From: Scopulibacillus darangshiensis
Lineage (GTDB): Bacteria; Bacillota; Bacilli; Bacillales; Sporolactobacillaceae
Assembly: GCF_004341035.1 (NCBI RefSeq)
Contig: NZ_SLXK01000004.1
Coordinates: 1-64,000 of the forward strand
Reading direction: 5' to 3'
Length of the DNA stretch: 64,000 nucleotides
Below the pieces are notes generated by a model, which had not been told where the DNA came from, ran no database searches, and saw only the letters and a list, made by a program, of their open reading frames with translations. The position numbers and the translations under genes are program-made. Below, one piece after another: positions 1 through 9,139 of the stretch; position 1 is the stretch's first letter; each line of letters begins with the position of its first letter.

Positions 1-33
1 AAGGACAATTTGGCATAAATGGAAGGGATAGAT

Positions 34-77
34 GTAGGACACAAATACACAAATGTGTGCGTTTTTAAAGTGTCTAC
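34..77. promoter_or_regulatory. Nested dyad upstream of the fucosidase operon
   Basis: An outer imperfect inverted repeat pairs 34-42 (GTAGGACAC) with 70-77 (GTGTCTAC), with one bulged base. Inside it lies the perfect palindrome ACACAAATGTGT at 47-58. A TTGACA hexamer follows at 78-83, but I see no good -10 at normal spacing. It could be an operator for the operon or the 3' end of an upstream unit outside the window. The rest of 1-181 shows no gene. Confidence 0.3.
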
Positions 78-181
78 TTGACAGGGGCATGTTCATACGA
101 AGAGGACGCAGTCGTCGCCCAAAAGGACGCAGTATTCAAAACTTCAACCGCAAATCTCTAAAATTGGAAGGAGTGATGAAA

Positions 182-1555
182 ATGACAAAAGATTCACAGG
201 AACTTGCAGTCGAACAGGGTGTGCATAATTACAGCGCGGAGGAAAACTGGGTAAAACCTGATGAACCGCTGCTGTTGGAACGTCTTGAATGGTTTAGGGA
301 CCAAAAATTAGGCTTAATGATGCATTGGGGGCCCTATTCCCAACTTGGTGTAGTAGAGTCATGGGCGTTAAGTGATGAAGATGCCGATTGGTCTCGGGAG
401 GGCATTGACTGGGAAGAAGATGGCGAAGAGTTGAAGCGTCAGTATTTTAATCTTAACAAAACGTTCAACCCGGTACGATTTCAGCCGGATGTTTGGGCTG
501 ATTTGGCTGCTGAGGGTGGATTTAAATATTTAATTTTCACGACGAAACACCATGACGGCTTCAGTATGTGGGATACCCATGCGACCGATTATCGTGTAAC
601 AGGTGCGGAATGCCCTTTTCACACCCACAAGTATGCTGATATATGTAAGCATCTTTTTGACACTTTCCGCAGTAAGGGATTGGGCATTGCGGCTTACTTT
701 TCCAAAGCGGACTGGCATTCTTCTTATTATTGGACTCCTGGTATGGCGCGGGGCAGGCAAGCGTGGCGCGGCCCCTCTTATGATCCGATAGAATATCCAT
801 GGTTGTGGAATAAGTTTGTACAGTTTACCCATGAGCAGATTATGGAATTGATGACACGATATGGCCGTATTGATGTGTTGTGGTTAGACGCCGGTTGGGT
901 CGGCAAAAGGGAACAAGATATTCAACTCGGGGAAGTCGTGGCGAAAGCCCGTGAATGCCAGCCATGGTTGATTACGGCTGATCGAACTATAGGAGGGCCG
1001 TATGAAAATTATGTGACACCCGAGCAGACAATTCCTGAGCACCCGATGAGTGTCCCGTGGGAGAGCTGCATCACACTCGGAACGTCGTTTTCATTCAAGT
1101 TTGGGGATAAATATAAGTCTGCGCGCCAAATCATACACACATTGATTGAAGTGATTTCGAAAGGCGGAAATTTGGCTCTTAATGTTGGACCACAGCCTGA
1201 TGGGCGTTTGCCTGAAGAAGCCATTGCCAGAATGAAGGAACTTGGCGCTTGGTTGAAAGTAAACGGTGAAGCTGTATATGGGACACGCATTTGTGCCCCT
1301 TACTTCAATGGGGATTTCGCTTTTACACAAAAGGAGGAAACGGCTTATTGTTTTCGCTTGTACAAAAGTGATGAAGAACATTGTAGAAATGAGTGGGTTA
1401 CGATTCCGTATTCCGAAACAATCAATCGTGTTGATTTATTAGGTATCGAAGAAGAGCTAGTGTATAGACAAACAGACGAAGGATTATCCGTAAAGTTACC
1501 CCAGTCGCTATTAGATGAAAAAGAGCCAATCGCCCATGTCTTTCGATTAACGTAA
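182..1555 (+). CDS. Alpha-L-fucosidase, GH29 (first copy)
   Basis: This is a retaining glycosidase expected to release L-fucose from fucosylated glycans. The 457-aa protein has the GH29 signatures MMHWGPYS near the N-terminus, TTKHHDGFSMWD (substrate-binding His pair) and IDVLWLDAGW, where Asp236 is the likely nucleophile; LNVGPQPDGR ends the barrel. No signal peptide is visible, so it probably acts in the cytoplasm on imported oligosaccharides. I chose ATG 182 because AAGGAG at 168-173 lies 8 bases upstream; ATG 176 is too close, and an in-frame extension to 53 has no ribosome site. It opens a six-gene operon. The specific linkage cannot be read from the sequence. Confidence 0.88.
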   Translation: MTKDSQELAVEQGVHNYSAEENWVKPDEPLLLERLEWFRDQKLGLMMHWGPYSQLGVVESWALSDEDADWSREGIDWEEDGEELKRQYFNLNKTFNPVRFQPDVWADLAAEGGFKYLIFTTKHHDGFSMWDTHATDYRVTGAECPFHTHKYADICKHLFDTFRSKGLGIAAYFSKADWHSSYYWTPGMARGRQAWRGPSYDPIEYPWLWNKFVQFTHEQIMELMTRYGRIDVLWLDAGWVGKREQDIQLGEVVAKARECQPWLITADRTIGGPYENYVTPEQTIPEHPMSVPWESCITLGTSFSFKFGDKYKSARQIIHTLIEVISKGGNLALNVGPQPDGRLPEEAIARMKELGAWLKVNGEAVYGTRICAPYFNGDFAFTQKEETAYCFRLYKSDEEHCRNEWVTIPYSETINRVDLLGIEEELVYRQTDEGLSVKLPQSLLDEKEPIAHVFRLT

Positions 1556-1604
1556 AGGCCAATATTAAACTATTAAACTTTCGTTCACTTGCAGCAAAGG
1601 CGGG

Positions 1605-2576
1605 ATGAGAAAAATGATCAATGTTGTGATTGTCGGTACAGGCAGACTTGGATTGGAGCATCTTAATGCTTGGTCGGCGATTAGCCAAGCAAGAACAGTC
1701 GGGGTCGTCTCCGCGGACCATAATCAATTAAAAGAGATAAGAAAGCGGCATGAAGTTCTGACTGCATCAGACTTGAATGACTTATGCCGTCAAGTGGACG
1801 TAGATGTGGTGGATTTCTGCGTTCCTGTCCATCTGCATTTGAATGATGTGGAGCTAGCTGCACATGCTAAGAAGTATATTATTTTCAGCGGACCATTAGG
1901 GATGGATATGAAAGACTACGAGACGATAATTGACAGATGCCAGGAAAATCATATCCAGCTTCATGTCTGCCAGTCGCTTCGATTTTCTCCTGAATATGTT
2001 GATGCCCGGGAACGGGTCCTAAATGGCGCAATCGGAAATCCAGGAGTGATTCGCCTTAGCCATCGTGGCCCAAGATTGTTAAAGGAAAAGAGAGGCATTT
2101 TCTTCGATTTGGGCATTTACGAGTTTGATTGGTTAAGGTGGACATTTGGTGATGTCAAACGAGTGATGGCAAAGCGGGTGAGTCGATCGGGAAGGGGTGA
2201 GCTCGAGTATGCTCTTGTGACCCTAAGGATGGAAAATGGCGTGATCGCACATGTTGAATTGTCGCAAACAGAAGACTCACTTTTTGAAACATCCTTTGAG
2301 TTGGCAGGTGATCAGGGCATGATCACAAATGACAGCAAGTCCAGCTCTCCCATAAGTTTACAGTCTATGGGAGTGGCTTCCGCAGTTGGGGAAGATATTC
2401 TAGTTAAAACACCCTGCCAACTTCATTTAGAATACGTTGTGGATAGTGTCTTAGCTCATGATCAGGATAGATCCATTTATGATGTCAAACAGGCGGCAAT
2501 AATTGCCGATGCTGCTAAGCAATCTGCCGAAACAGGTCAACCAGTCCAAGTCAAACAAAGCGGGGGTGTGCTATGA
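1605..2576 (+). CDS. Gfo/Idh/MocA family protein with altered catalytic motifs
   Basis: The 323-aa protein has an N-terminal Rossmann motif (VVIVGTGRLG) and the C-terminal alpha/beta domain of the Gfo/Idh/MocA sugar dehydrogenases, so it probably binds NAD(P). It lacks the family's EKP motif: the equivalent stretch reads FSGPLGMD, so the usual catalytic Lys is missing. The usual D-x-G-x-H motif reads DLGIYEFDW, with Tyr in place of His. It may be a non-dehydrogenase relative or a partner subunit. ATG 1605 and ATG 1614 are both possible starts behind AAAGGCGGG. Its last four bases overlap the next start (ATGA), which suggests translational coupling. Confidence 0.75.
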   Translation: MRKMINVVIVGTGRLGLEHLNAWSAISQARTVGVVSADHNQLKEIRKRHEVLTASDLNDLCRQVDVDVVDFCVPVHLHLNDVELAAHAKKYIIFSGPLGMDMKDYETIIDRCQENHIQLHVCQSLRFSPEYVDARERVLNGAIGNPGVIRLSHRGPRLLKEKRGIFFDLGIYEFDWLRWTFGDVKRVMAKRVSRSGRGELEYALVTLRMENGVIAHVELSQTEDSLFETSFELAGDQGMITNDSKSSSPISLQSMGVASAVGEDILVKTPCQLHLEYVVDSVLAHDQDRSIYDVKQAAIIADAAKQSAETGQPVQVKQSGGVL

Positions 2577-3559
2577 AGACCGGGATGATTAGTTTTGCTC
2601 ATATGCATGCCCATACCTATGCTGACTTTTTGAGCCAACGCTCTGATGTAGAACTCACTGCCATTTGGGATGATGATGTTGCAAGGGGAAAAGAAATGGC
2701 ACAACGCTACAACTGTCAGTATTATTCTGCATTGGAACAGTTTTTACAAACAGATATTTCTTCAGTTATTATTTGCTCCGAAAATGCCAAACACAGGGAC
2801 CACGTCATCGCGTCGGCAAAAGCAAAAAAACACATTTTATGTGAGAAGCCGATTGCTACTGAAATTGAAGATGCGAAAGACATGATCAAGGCTTGTCAGG
2901 AAGAAAACGTTATTCTTCAAGTGGCATACCCTGTTCGATTTGCACCCGCCATGGTAAGGGCAAAAGAAATGATACAAGCGGGGACTATTGGGGAAGTGGT
3001 CGCTATTAACGGAACGAACCATGGCCAAATGCCGGGCGGATGGTTTGTTAAGAAGGAATTGTCCGGAGGAGGCTGTGCGGTCGACCACATTGTTCATGTC
3101 ATGGATCTCATTCGCTGGATTGTAAAGGATGAAGTGAAAAGTGTATATGCTGAACTTGACACAAGATTTTATGATATCGATGTTGAGGACTGCGGGATTG
3201 TGACGTTGGAACTAACCTCCGGCGTGATTGTGACAATCGATCCCAGCTGGTCCCGGCCGAAGACATTTTCGACTTGGGGGGATGTCACGATGACAATAAC
3301 CGGAACGAAAGGCACCTTGTCAGTGGATGCTTTCAAACAACATGCCTTATATTACAATGATCGAGAAAATCGAGTGCAGCAATTGCCTTGGGCTGAAAAT
3401 ATGGATCAGCAGTTGATAGATGACTTTGTGCAATGTGTTCTAGAGGGAAGAGCCCCATCTATTAGCGGTGAGGACGGGCTGCGGACATTGGAAGTCGTCA
3501 AAGCTGCCTACAGGTCTAATCTATTAAAAAAGCCTGTTTTACTCCACGACCCTAGGTGA
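2573..3559 (+). CDS. Gfo/Idh/MocA family oxidoreductase
   Basis: This 328-aa protein is a probable NAD(P)-dependent sugar or cyclitol dehydrogenase. It keeps the catalytic ILCEKPIATE motif (residues about 87-96) and the AVDHIVHVMDLIRW segment with the conserved Asp and His. Its N-terminus, MISFAHMHAHTYADF, is unusual because the classic GxGxxG loop is replaced by a His-rich stretch. It overlaps the previous gene by 4 bp and is followed after 19 bp by a sugar isomerase. The context suggests oxidation of a monosaccharide, plausibly fucose or a related deoxy sugar, but the substrate is inference. Confidence 0.8.
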   Translation: MKTGMISFAHMHAHTYADFLSQRSDVELTAIWDDDVARGKEMAQRYNCQYYSALEQFLQTDISSVIICSENAKHRDHVIASAKAKKHILCEKPIATEIEDAKDMIKACQEENVILQVAYPVRFAPAMVRAKEMIQAGTIGEVVAINGTNHGQMPGGWFVKKELSGGGCAVDHIVHVMDLIRWIVKDEVKSVYAELDTRFYDIDVEDCGIVTLELTSGVIVTIDPSWSRPKTFSTWGDVTMTITGTKGTLSVDAFKQHALYYNDRENRVQQLPWAENMDQQLIDDFVQCVLEGRAPSISGEDGLRTLEVVKAAYRSNLLKKPVLLHDPR

Positions 3560-3578
3560 TATTGAGGAGGGGATTATT

Positions 3579-4457
3579 TTGAAAATAGGTTTAAGCTCCT
3601 ACAGTTTGCTTTCGGCGCTTCAATCAGGCGAGATAACGATCTTGGATGCGATACAGTGGACAGCTGATCAGGGCGGAGAGCACATTGAATTGGTCCCGAT
3701 GGGTTTCAGCCTTGAGGAAGACCCGAGTTTGATTGATGCGATTCGTCAAAAGGCGGAAGAGGCGGACATTGATATATCGAATTATGCCATTAGCGCGGAT
3801 TTTATTAAAAATGGAGAAGGATTCGAAAATGAAATCAGCCGGGTAAAAAAACAGGTGGACATCGCGCATCAGCTTGGTGTTAAGCTGATGCGCCATGATG
3901 TCGCTTGGCGTTCGCCAAACGAAGCGACGGCCAGTCAATTTGAATCGGATTTACCGAAATTAGGTGATGCCTGCGGACAAATTGCCGATTATGCCAAACA
4001 ATATGGGATAACGACAAGCATTGAAAATCACGGTTTTTATATACAGGCTAGCAGAAGGGTTCAGCGTTTGATTGACGAGGTGGACCGCAGCAATTTTAAA
4101 ACGACCTTGGATGTCGGGAATTTTATGTGTGTCGATGAAGATTCAGTCGCTGCGGTAAAAAGAAATATATCCTATGCATCAATGGTTCACTTAAAGGACT
4201 TTTACCTTCGGGCAGCATCCAGAAATCCAGGAGAAGGGTGGTTTCAAACGGCGGCTGGGAATCATTTAAGAGGCGCGATTGTCGGCCATGGGGATATTGA
4301 TATGCGGAAAGTCATTAGCGCGGTCAAGGCATCGGGCTATGATGGGTATATATCAGTAGAGTTTGAAGGCCTGGAAGACTGCCGTAAAGGATCAAGGATT
4401 GGCATGAATAATGCACGAAGACTATGGGAAGAAGCAACACTCGAGGAGGGGAAATGA
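3579..4457 (+). CDS. Sugar phosphate isomerase/epimerase (TIM barrel)
   Basis: The 292-aa protein belongs to the xylose-isomerase-like/AP endonuclease 2 TIM-barrel family. Metal-binding candidates are seen in order: Glu in IENHGFY, Asp in TLDVGNFM, His in MVHLKDFY, and Glu in SVEFEGLE near the C-terminus. It begins with LSSYSLL, as is common in this family. The start is TTG 3579 behind GAGGAGGGG (3564-3572). Proteins of this type often act with Gfo/Idh/MocA dehydrogenases on keto-sugars or inosose-like intermediates, which fits the neighbours on both sides. The exact substrate is unknown. Confidence 0.8.
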   Translation: MKIGLSSYSLLSALQSGEITILDAIQWTADQGGEHIELVPMGFSLEEDPSLIDAIRQKAEEADIDISNYAISADFIKNGEGFENEISRVKKQVDIAHQLGVKLMRHDVAWRSPNEATASQFESDLPKLGDACGQIADYAKQYGITTSIENHGFYIQASRRVQRLIDEVDRSNFKTTLDVGNFMCVDEDSVAAVKRNISYASMVHLKDFYLRAASRNPGEGWFQTAAGNHLRGAIVGHGDIDMRKVISAVKASGYDGYISVEFEGLEDCRKGSRIGMNNARRLWEEATLEEGK

Positions 4458-5557
4458 TGGTTGCATTAAAAGTAGGCATCATAGGTGCCGGGTCTATATC
4501 AGATATGCACCTGCAGTCATATCAAAAAAATGAGCGGGTGACGATTGAGGCGATATGTGACTATAATGAGGCCCGTGCCAAAGAGCAGGCTGTTAAATAT
4601 GGCGCGGCGAAAGTGTATAACAGCTATCAAAGACTTTTGGAAGACAAAGAAATCGATGCTGTCAGCATTTGCACTTGGAACAACACGCATGCGGAAATTG
4701 CCATCGCCGCACTGAATTCGGGAAAGCATGTTTTAGTCGAGAAGCCGTTAACGACAAGTGTTGAAAAGGCCCAAAAAATTAAGGAGGCAGTTAACGCAAG
4801 CGGCAAACAGCTCCAGGTTGGATTTGTCAGAAGATATGATGCGAACGTGCAAATGCTGAAGCGGTTTATTGATTCGGGTGAATTAGGCGGCATCTATTAT
4901 GCTAAAGCTTCTTATTTGCGCAGGTTTGGAAACCCTGGGGGATGGTTTGCGGATAAAGAACGGTCAGGCGGCGGCCCTTTAATTGATATCGGTGTTCATG
5001 TCATTGATGTGTGCTGGTATTTAATGGGGTGTCCAAAAGTTGCATCTGTGAGCGGAAATACCTATCACAAACTTGGAAACCGCTCCAATGTAAAAAATCT
5101 CTCAAGTTATAAGTCAGCGGATTATGACCCAGATAAAAATAATGTTGAAGATATGGCTAATGCCCTGATTCGTTTTGAAAATGGTGCCTCCTTAGTGGTA
5201 GATGTCAGTTTTACACTCCACGCAAAAAATGATGAAACGTCCGTAAAAATTTATGGGGATAAAGGCGGTGCGGAAGTAGAGCCTGAGCTAGCTATCATTA
5301 CGGAAAAACATGACACAATTTTAAATGCCACCCCGCAGATCGATCATCATTCATTTGATTTTGTTAAAGGCTTTCAAAATGAAATTGATCATTTTGTTGC
5401 TTGCTGCTTTGGTGAGAAGGCAACATTAAGCCCAGTTGAAGACGGCGTAGAGATGATGAAGATGCTGTCGGGAATTTATGAATCCGCAGAAAAGGGAACA
5501 GAGATCCAATTTAATCATGAAGTAACAACGACATTTGGCGATTTGGAAAAACATTAA
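4454..5557 (+). CDS. Gfo/Idh/MocA family oxidoreductase (third copy)
   Basis: This 367-aa protein is a canonical family member: VGIIGAGSISDMHLQSY nucleotide-binding motif, VLVEKPLTT catalytic Lys motif and LIDIGVHVIDVCWYL with the conserved Asp/His. It is probably an NAD(P)-dependent sugar dehydrogenase. The start ATG 4454 overlaps the stop of the isomerase gene (ATGATG with TGA at 4455-4457) and lies close behind GAGGAGGGG, so translation is coupled. It is the most intact of the three dehydrogenases here and so the best candidate for the first oxidation of the released sugar. Confidence 0.82.
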   Translation: MMVALKVGIIGAGSISDMHLQSYQKNERVTIEAICDYNEARAKEQAVKYGAAKVYNSYQRLLEDKEIDAVSICTWNNTHAEIAIAALNSGKHVLVEKPLTTSVEKAQKIKEAVNASGKQLQVGFVRRYDANVQMLKRFIDSGELGGIYYAKASYLRRFGNPGGWFADKERSGGGPLIDIGVHVIDVCWYLMGCPKVASVSGNTYHKLGNRSNVKNLSSYKSADYDPDKNNVEDMANALIRFENGASLVVDVSFTLHAKNDETSVKIYGDKGGAEVEPELAIITEKHDTILNATPQIDHHSFDFVKGFQNEIDHFVACCFGEKATLSPVEDGVEMMKMLSGIYESAEKGTEIQFNHEVTTTFGDLEKH

Positions 5558-5581
5558 ATTGGGCAGAAGAGGTGGAAAAGA

Positions 5582-6856
5582 ATGAAAAGCAGAGAAGAAA
5601 GAACGAAGTGGTTCTTGGATGATCGTTTCGGCTTGTTTATTCATTGGGGATTATATGCGATTCCGGCAAGGGGAGAATGGGTAAGAAGCCGTGAAAGGCT
5701 CAGTATTGAAGATTACCAGCCTTTCTTTGACGAATTTAACCCGATTCATTACGATCCCCGTGCTTGGGCAAAAGCGGCAAAAGCAGCCGGGCAGAAGTAT
5801 GCGGTATTGACGACAAAGCATCACGATGGTTTCTGCTTGTTTGACAGCAAATTGACGGATTATAAGGCAACAAACACTCCTGCAAAACGGGATTTAATCG
5901 AGGAATATGTCGAAGCTTTCCGTTCAGAAGGACTTAAAGTGGGTTTCTATTATTCGATCATAGACTGGCACCATGACCATTATCCAAAGTACGGAGACCG
6001 CCAGCATCCTATGAGGGATAACGAGCATTACCGGGGTGAGAAGATCGATTTTAACCAATATCTCGAATATATGCACGGCCAAGTAAGGGAGCTGCTTACA
6101 AACTACGGAAAAATTGATGTCATATGGTTTGACTTTTCATATGACGAGATGACCGGAGAGAAATGGAAGGCAACGGAGCTGATTGAAATGATCCGCTCTC
6201 TTCAGCCGGATATTCTGATAGATAATCGGCTCGGGGGCAACATTATGGCAAATGAGCCGGAAATTTACGCAGGTGATTTTTATTCTCCAGAACAAATCGT
6301 TCCGCCTCAAGGGATTTTAAATGAAAAGAATGAGCAAGTGCCTTGGGAAGCCTGCATTACCTTGAATGATAATTGGGGGTATGCGGCCCATGATAATAAC
6401 TATAAATCTCCAAAACAGGTTATCCATGCATTGGTAGAGTGTGTCAGTAAGAACGGAAACATGCTGTTAAATGTCGGACCTAATGCGAAGGGTGACATCC
6501 CCGAGGAATCGTTAGATATCTTAGAGGCAGTTGGGAAATGGATGCGGCAAAACGGGGAAAGCATTTATGGCTGCGGGGCATCTTTCCTGTCAAAACCTGA
6601 ATGGGGCCGCTATACTCAAAAGGGGAACTATCTTTATGCACACGTCTATGACCGCGGTATAGGACCGATATACTTCCAAGGGTTAAAAGGAAAAATCAAG
6701 AGGGCTCGTCTATTGGCTGATGGATCCGAGTTAAAAGTACAAACACCATGGATGGCCGAGCAATATTCTGATATTGCAAACGGCGCATTTATTGATTTAC
6801 CCGGAGCAGAACTTCCTGACGAATGGGACACGGTTATTGAATTAGAATTGTTATAG
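5582..6856 (+). CDS. Alpha-L-fucosidase, GH29 (second copy)
   Basis: The 424-aa protein has the same GH29 signatures as the first gene: FGLFIHWGLYAIPARGEW, TTKHHDGFCLFDS, and IDVIWFDFSYDE with Asp184 as the likely nucleophile. It is shorter than the first copy, and the two are clearly diverged, which suggests different linkages rather than a recent duplication. No signal peptide is seen. It is the last gene of the operon and is followed at once by a strong bidirectional hairpin. RBS GAGGTGG lies just upstream of ATG 5582. Confidence 0.88.
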   Translation: MKSREERTKWFLDDRFGLFIHWGLYAIPARGEWVRSRERLSIEDYQPFFDEFNPIHYDPRAWAKAAKAAGQKYAVLTTKHHDGFCLFDSKLTDYKATNTPAKRDLIEEYVEAFRSEGLKVGFYYSIIDWHHDHYPKYGDRQHPMRDNEHYRGEKIDFNQYLEYMHGQVRELLTNYGKIDVIWFDFSYDEMTGEKWKATELIEMIRSLQPDILIDNRLGGNIMANEPEIYAGDFYSPEQIVPPQGILNEKNEQVPWEACITLNDNWGYAAHDNNYKSPKQVIHALVECVSKNGNMLLNVGPNAKGDIPEESLDILEAVGKWMRQNGESIYGCGASFLSKPEWGRYTQKGNYLYAHVYDRGIGPIYFQGLKGKIKRARLLADGSELKVQTPWMAEQYSDIANGAFIDLPGAELPDEWDTVIELELL

Positions 6857-6858
6857 GA

Positions 6859-6879
6859 AAGAGGGGCATTGCCCCTCTT
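6859..6879. terminator. Bidirectional terminator between convergent units
   Basis: A perfect 9-bp stem, AAGAGGGGC (6859-6867) with GCCCCTCTT (6871-6879), has a 3-base loop. It lies between the last fucosidase gene and the convergent MFS gene and probably ends both transcripts. Confidence 0.75.
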
Positions 6880-8105
6880 CAAGACGATACATATTTCTTT
6901 TTCCCTGCACCGTAACCAAAAACTAGAATAAGAATGGAAGCGATGATGAGCATCCAGAGCGGCAGAGTCCAGTTGTGTGTGAGATCATGCAGGGCACCGA
7001 ATAAAATCGGACCGATGGCAGCCAGCAGATAACCGAAAGATTGCGCCATACCGGATAGTTCCGCCGCTTCATGTGTTGTTTGTGTCCGCAGGTTGAAAAA
7101 CATCATGGCGACGCTGAAGGCTGAACCTGCGCCGATACCAATCATAATCACCCATAATGGCATGAGGACAGTTCCGCCATAAATAATGCCTGTTGTTCCA
7201 ACAACTAATAGGATCGCGGTAATAACAACCAAGAGGCGTTGATCCCTCATGCGCCCGGCTAGAATCGGCACAATAAATGTAAAAGGGAGAACTGCGAATT
7301 GGATCAATGACAGCATCCAGCCGGCAACATTCGAGCTAACGCCTTGCTGCTGAAGGATCTCGGGGAGCCACGCGACAACTGTATAAAAGATCAGCGATTG
7401 CAAGCCCATAAAGAAGGTCACTTGCCAAGCTAACCTGGATCGCCACATGCTAACGGATTTTTGCGCCGCTGATGTTTGGGATACGGTTGGTTTATGACGG
7501 AACCGGATTTGCGGGATCCAAAAGAGAACCGCGATCATAGCGAAAATACTCCAGTAACCGAGAGAACCATGCCAGCCAAATTTTGATAAAGAGGCGACAG
7601 GAACACTTAAGCCGGAGGCGATGGCTCCGCATAAGTTCATAGAAACCGAATAGACGCCGGTCATGATGCCAAGATTTTGTGGGAAACTTTGTTTTATTAC
7701 GCTGGGTAATAAAACATTGCAAACAGCGATTGCTAAACCCACAAGGATGGTTCCTGTAAATAACGTCCCGACACCAGCGAGCGGCCGCAGCACGATCCCA
7801 ATAGTTAATAAGATCAGTGAGAGAAGCAGCACCATTTCCATCCCAAACCGCCGTGCGAATGTCGATGCAAAGGGAGACAGCAGAGCAAAAGCGATGAGCG
7901 GCACCGTTGTCAGCGTCCCGGCTGTTGCATTCGATATCCCTAGGCTGTCACGAATGGAAGCGATGAGCGGGCCGACGGATGTTATGGGAGCCCTAAGGTT
8001 GGCGCCAATAAAAATGATTCCGATAATAAGCAGCACAATACCTGATTTTGTTTGTAACTCTGACTGGTTTTTTCCTTGATGTGTTGAAGTTTGTTGTAAT
8101 CCCAT
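6879..8105 (-). CDS. MFS transporter, CynX/NimT-like
   Basis: The 408-aa membrane protein has about 12 hydrophobic segments. The first extracellular turn reads NLRAPITSVGPLI, the hallmark of the CynX/NimT (cyanate/2-nitroimidazole) branch of the major facilitator superfamily. A GGAGG site lies 7 bases before ATG 8105. It sits 17 bp downstream of a FadR-type regulator on the same strand, so the pair is likely one transcript with local regulation. The substrate cannot be assigned; members of this branch are commonly labelled as exporters or cyanate carriers without proof. Confidence 0.82.
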   Translation of the reverse strand: MGLQQTSTHQGKNQSELQTKSGIVLLIIGIIFIGANLRAPITSVGPLIASIRDSLGISNATAGTLTTVPLIAFALLSPFASTFARRFGMEMVLLLSLILLTIGIVLRPLAGVGTLFTGTILVGLAIAVCNVLLPSVIKQSFPQNLGIMTGVYSVSMNLCGAIASGLSVPVASLSKFGWHGSLGYWSIFAMIAVLFWIPQIRFRHKPTVSQTSAAQKSVSMWRSRLAWQVTFFMGLQSLIFYTVVAWLPEILQQQGVSSNVAGWMLSLIQFAVLPFTFIVPILAGRMRDQRLLVVITAILLVVGTTGIIYGGTVLMPLWVIMIGIGAGSAFSVAMMFFNLRTQTTHEAAELSGMAQSFGYLLAAIGPILFGALHDLTHNWTLPLWMLIIASILILVFGYGAGKKKYVSS

Positions 8106-8122
8106 GTTATTTCCTCCGTATC

Positions 8123-8797
8123 TTACTCTAAAATCCTCTTGAATTGTGCAATGTAGTCATTAACTGCTTCTGCAGCCCGATCTGTCTTCTGTTCCGAAAT
8201 GGCCTCGACCAATTTCCGGTGAACATGATGATGCCAACAACTAGGAGCATCTTCGACAAGGTTATGGACAGAATCTTGTAAAGAAGCGGACATATGTTCA
8301 TACAAATCAATCAATATACTATTATGTGATGCCGCAACAATCGTTTGATGCAGCTTGAGATCCGCATTCACATAAGCTGCACTGTCATTTTTCCGGATCG
8401 CCGACTGACATGCTTCAAGCAGTAATTGTAATTCACGGATATCTTCCTCATTGCGTCTAATTGCAGCCAATTGTGCCGCTTCCCGCTCCAAGGCATGCCG
8501 AACCTCCAATGTTTCTAAAAGGTTAGCCTTCTGAATCCGGCGCTTAAGCGCAGCGCCAAGAACACTCGACGAACTGACATACGTCCCGCTGCCTTGCCGG
8601 GTCTGCAGGAGTCCAGCATGGACAAGCGCACGAATCGCTTCTCGTAATGTATTACGGCTGACATCAAATTGTGTCATCAAATCAAATTCTGGCGGAATAC
8701 GGCCGCCAACCGGCCATGTTCCGGATTCAATAAGGGATTCCATTTGTGCCACGATTTGTTCAACAAGAGATAAACGGTTTGTTTTTAATATTTCCAT
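8123..8797 (-). CDS. FadR-subfamily GntR transcriptional regulator
   Basis: The 224-aa protein has an N-terminal winged helix (IPPEFDLMTQFDVSRNTL, then GLLQTRQGSGTYV) and a C-terminal all-helical FCD ligand domain (Asp/His-rich region about residues 90-220). FCD proteins usually bind small carboxylic acids. It lies directly upstream of the MFS gene and probably controls it. A dyad resembling FadR-type operators (TGGT-N6-ACCA at 8839-8852) sits about 40 bp upstream of the start, which suggests autoregulation. Confidence 0.87.
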   Translation of the reverse strand: MEILKTNRLSLVEQIVAQMESLIESGTWPVGGRIPPEFDLMTQFDVSRNTLREAIRALVHAGLLQTRQGSGTYVSSSSVLGAALKRRIQKANLLETLEVRHALEREAAQLAAIRRNEEDIRELQLLLEACQSAIRKNDSAAYVNADLKLHQTIVAASHNSILIDLYEHMSASLQDSVHNLVEDAPSCWHHHVHRKLVEAISEQKTDRAAEAVNDYIAQFKRILE

Positions 8798-8838
8798 ATT
8801 ATATGCCCGCCTTAAAATTTGTAGGATGATTGGTCCAT

Positions 8839-8852
8839 TGGTTAATATACCA
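8839..8852. promoter_or_regulatory. Possible FadR-type operator
   Basis: TGGT and ACCA half sites are separated by TAATAT just upstream of the GntR gene at 8797. Spacing is wider than the usual TGGT-N3-ACCA, so this is only a candidate. Confidence 0.3.
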
Positions 8853-8961
8853 TATTTATATGAAAGGGTAAATTCATGATTTCATATCAAATGCTTACGA
8901 AGACGCTATTGTGGGGTTGGGTGAATAATTAGAATTATCAATAAAAAATGCTGATTTTTTG

Positions 8962-8991
8962 TTGACAAATATTAAGGAATAGATGTATTCT
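8962..8991 (+). promoter_or_regulatory. Sigma-A type promoter of the phosphatase/NupC unit
   Basis: TTGACA (8962-8967), an 18-base spacer and TATTCT (8986-8991) form a good vegetative promoter about 150 bases before the phosphatase start. The long leader carries the dyads listed next. Confidence 0.6.
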
Positions 8992-8998
8992 GAAAAAG

Positions 8999-9065
8999 GT
9001 TACTTATAAAGTAGTAACTAAAGCAATGCAATCATAGGCCCAAATATGTAACCGGTTACTTAACC
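8999..9065. promoter_or_regulatory. Cluster of GTTACT/AGTAAC dyads in the leader
   Basis: Three related dyads follow the -10 element: GTTACT (8999-9004) with AGTAAC (9013-9018); the perfect 12-bp palindrome GTAACCGGTTAC (9048-9059); and GGTTA-CT-TAACC (9054-9065). Placement immediately downstream of the promoter suggests a repressor operator. The regulator is not obvious in the window. Confidence 0.45.
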
Positions 9066-9139
9066 AAAGGGAGGGGAAGATTTTTTGATATAAGATGGGA
9101 CCGCTTTTAAAAAATAGTTTACAGGAGGAGAAAATTAAA

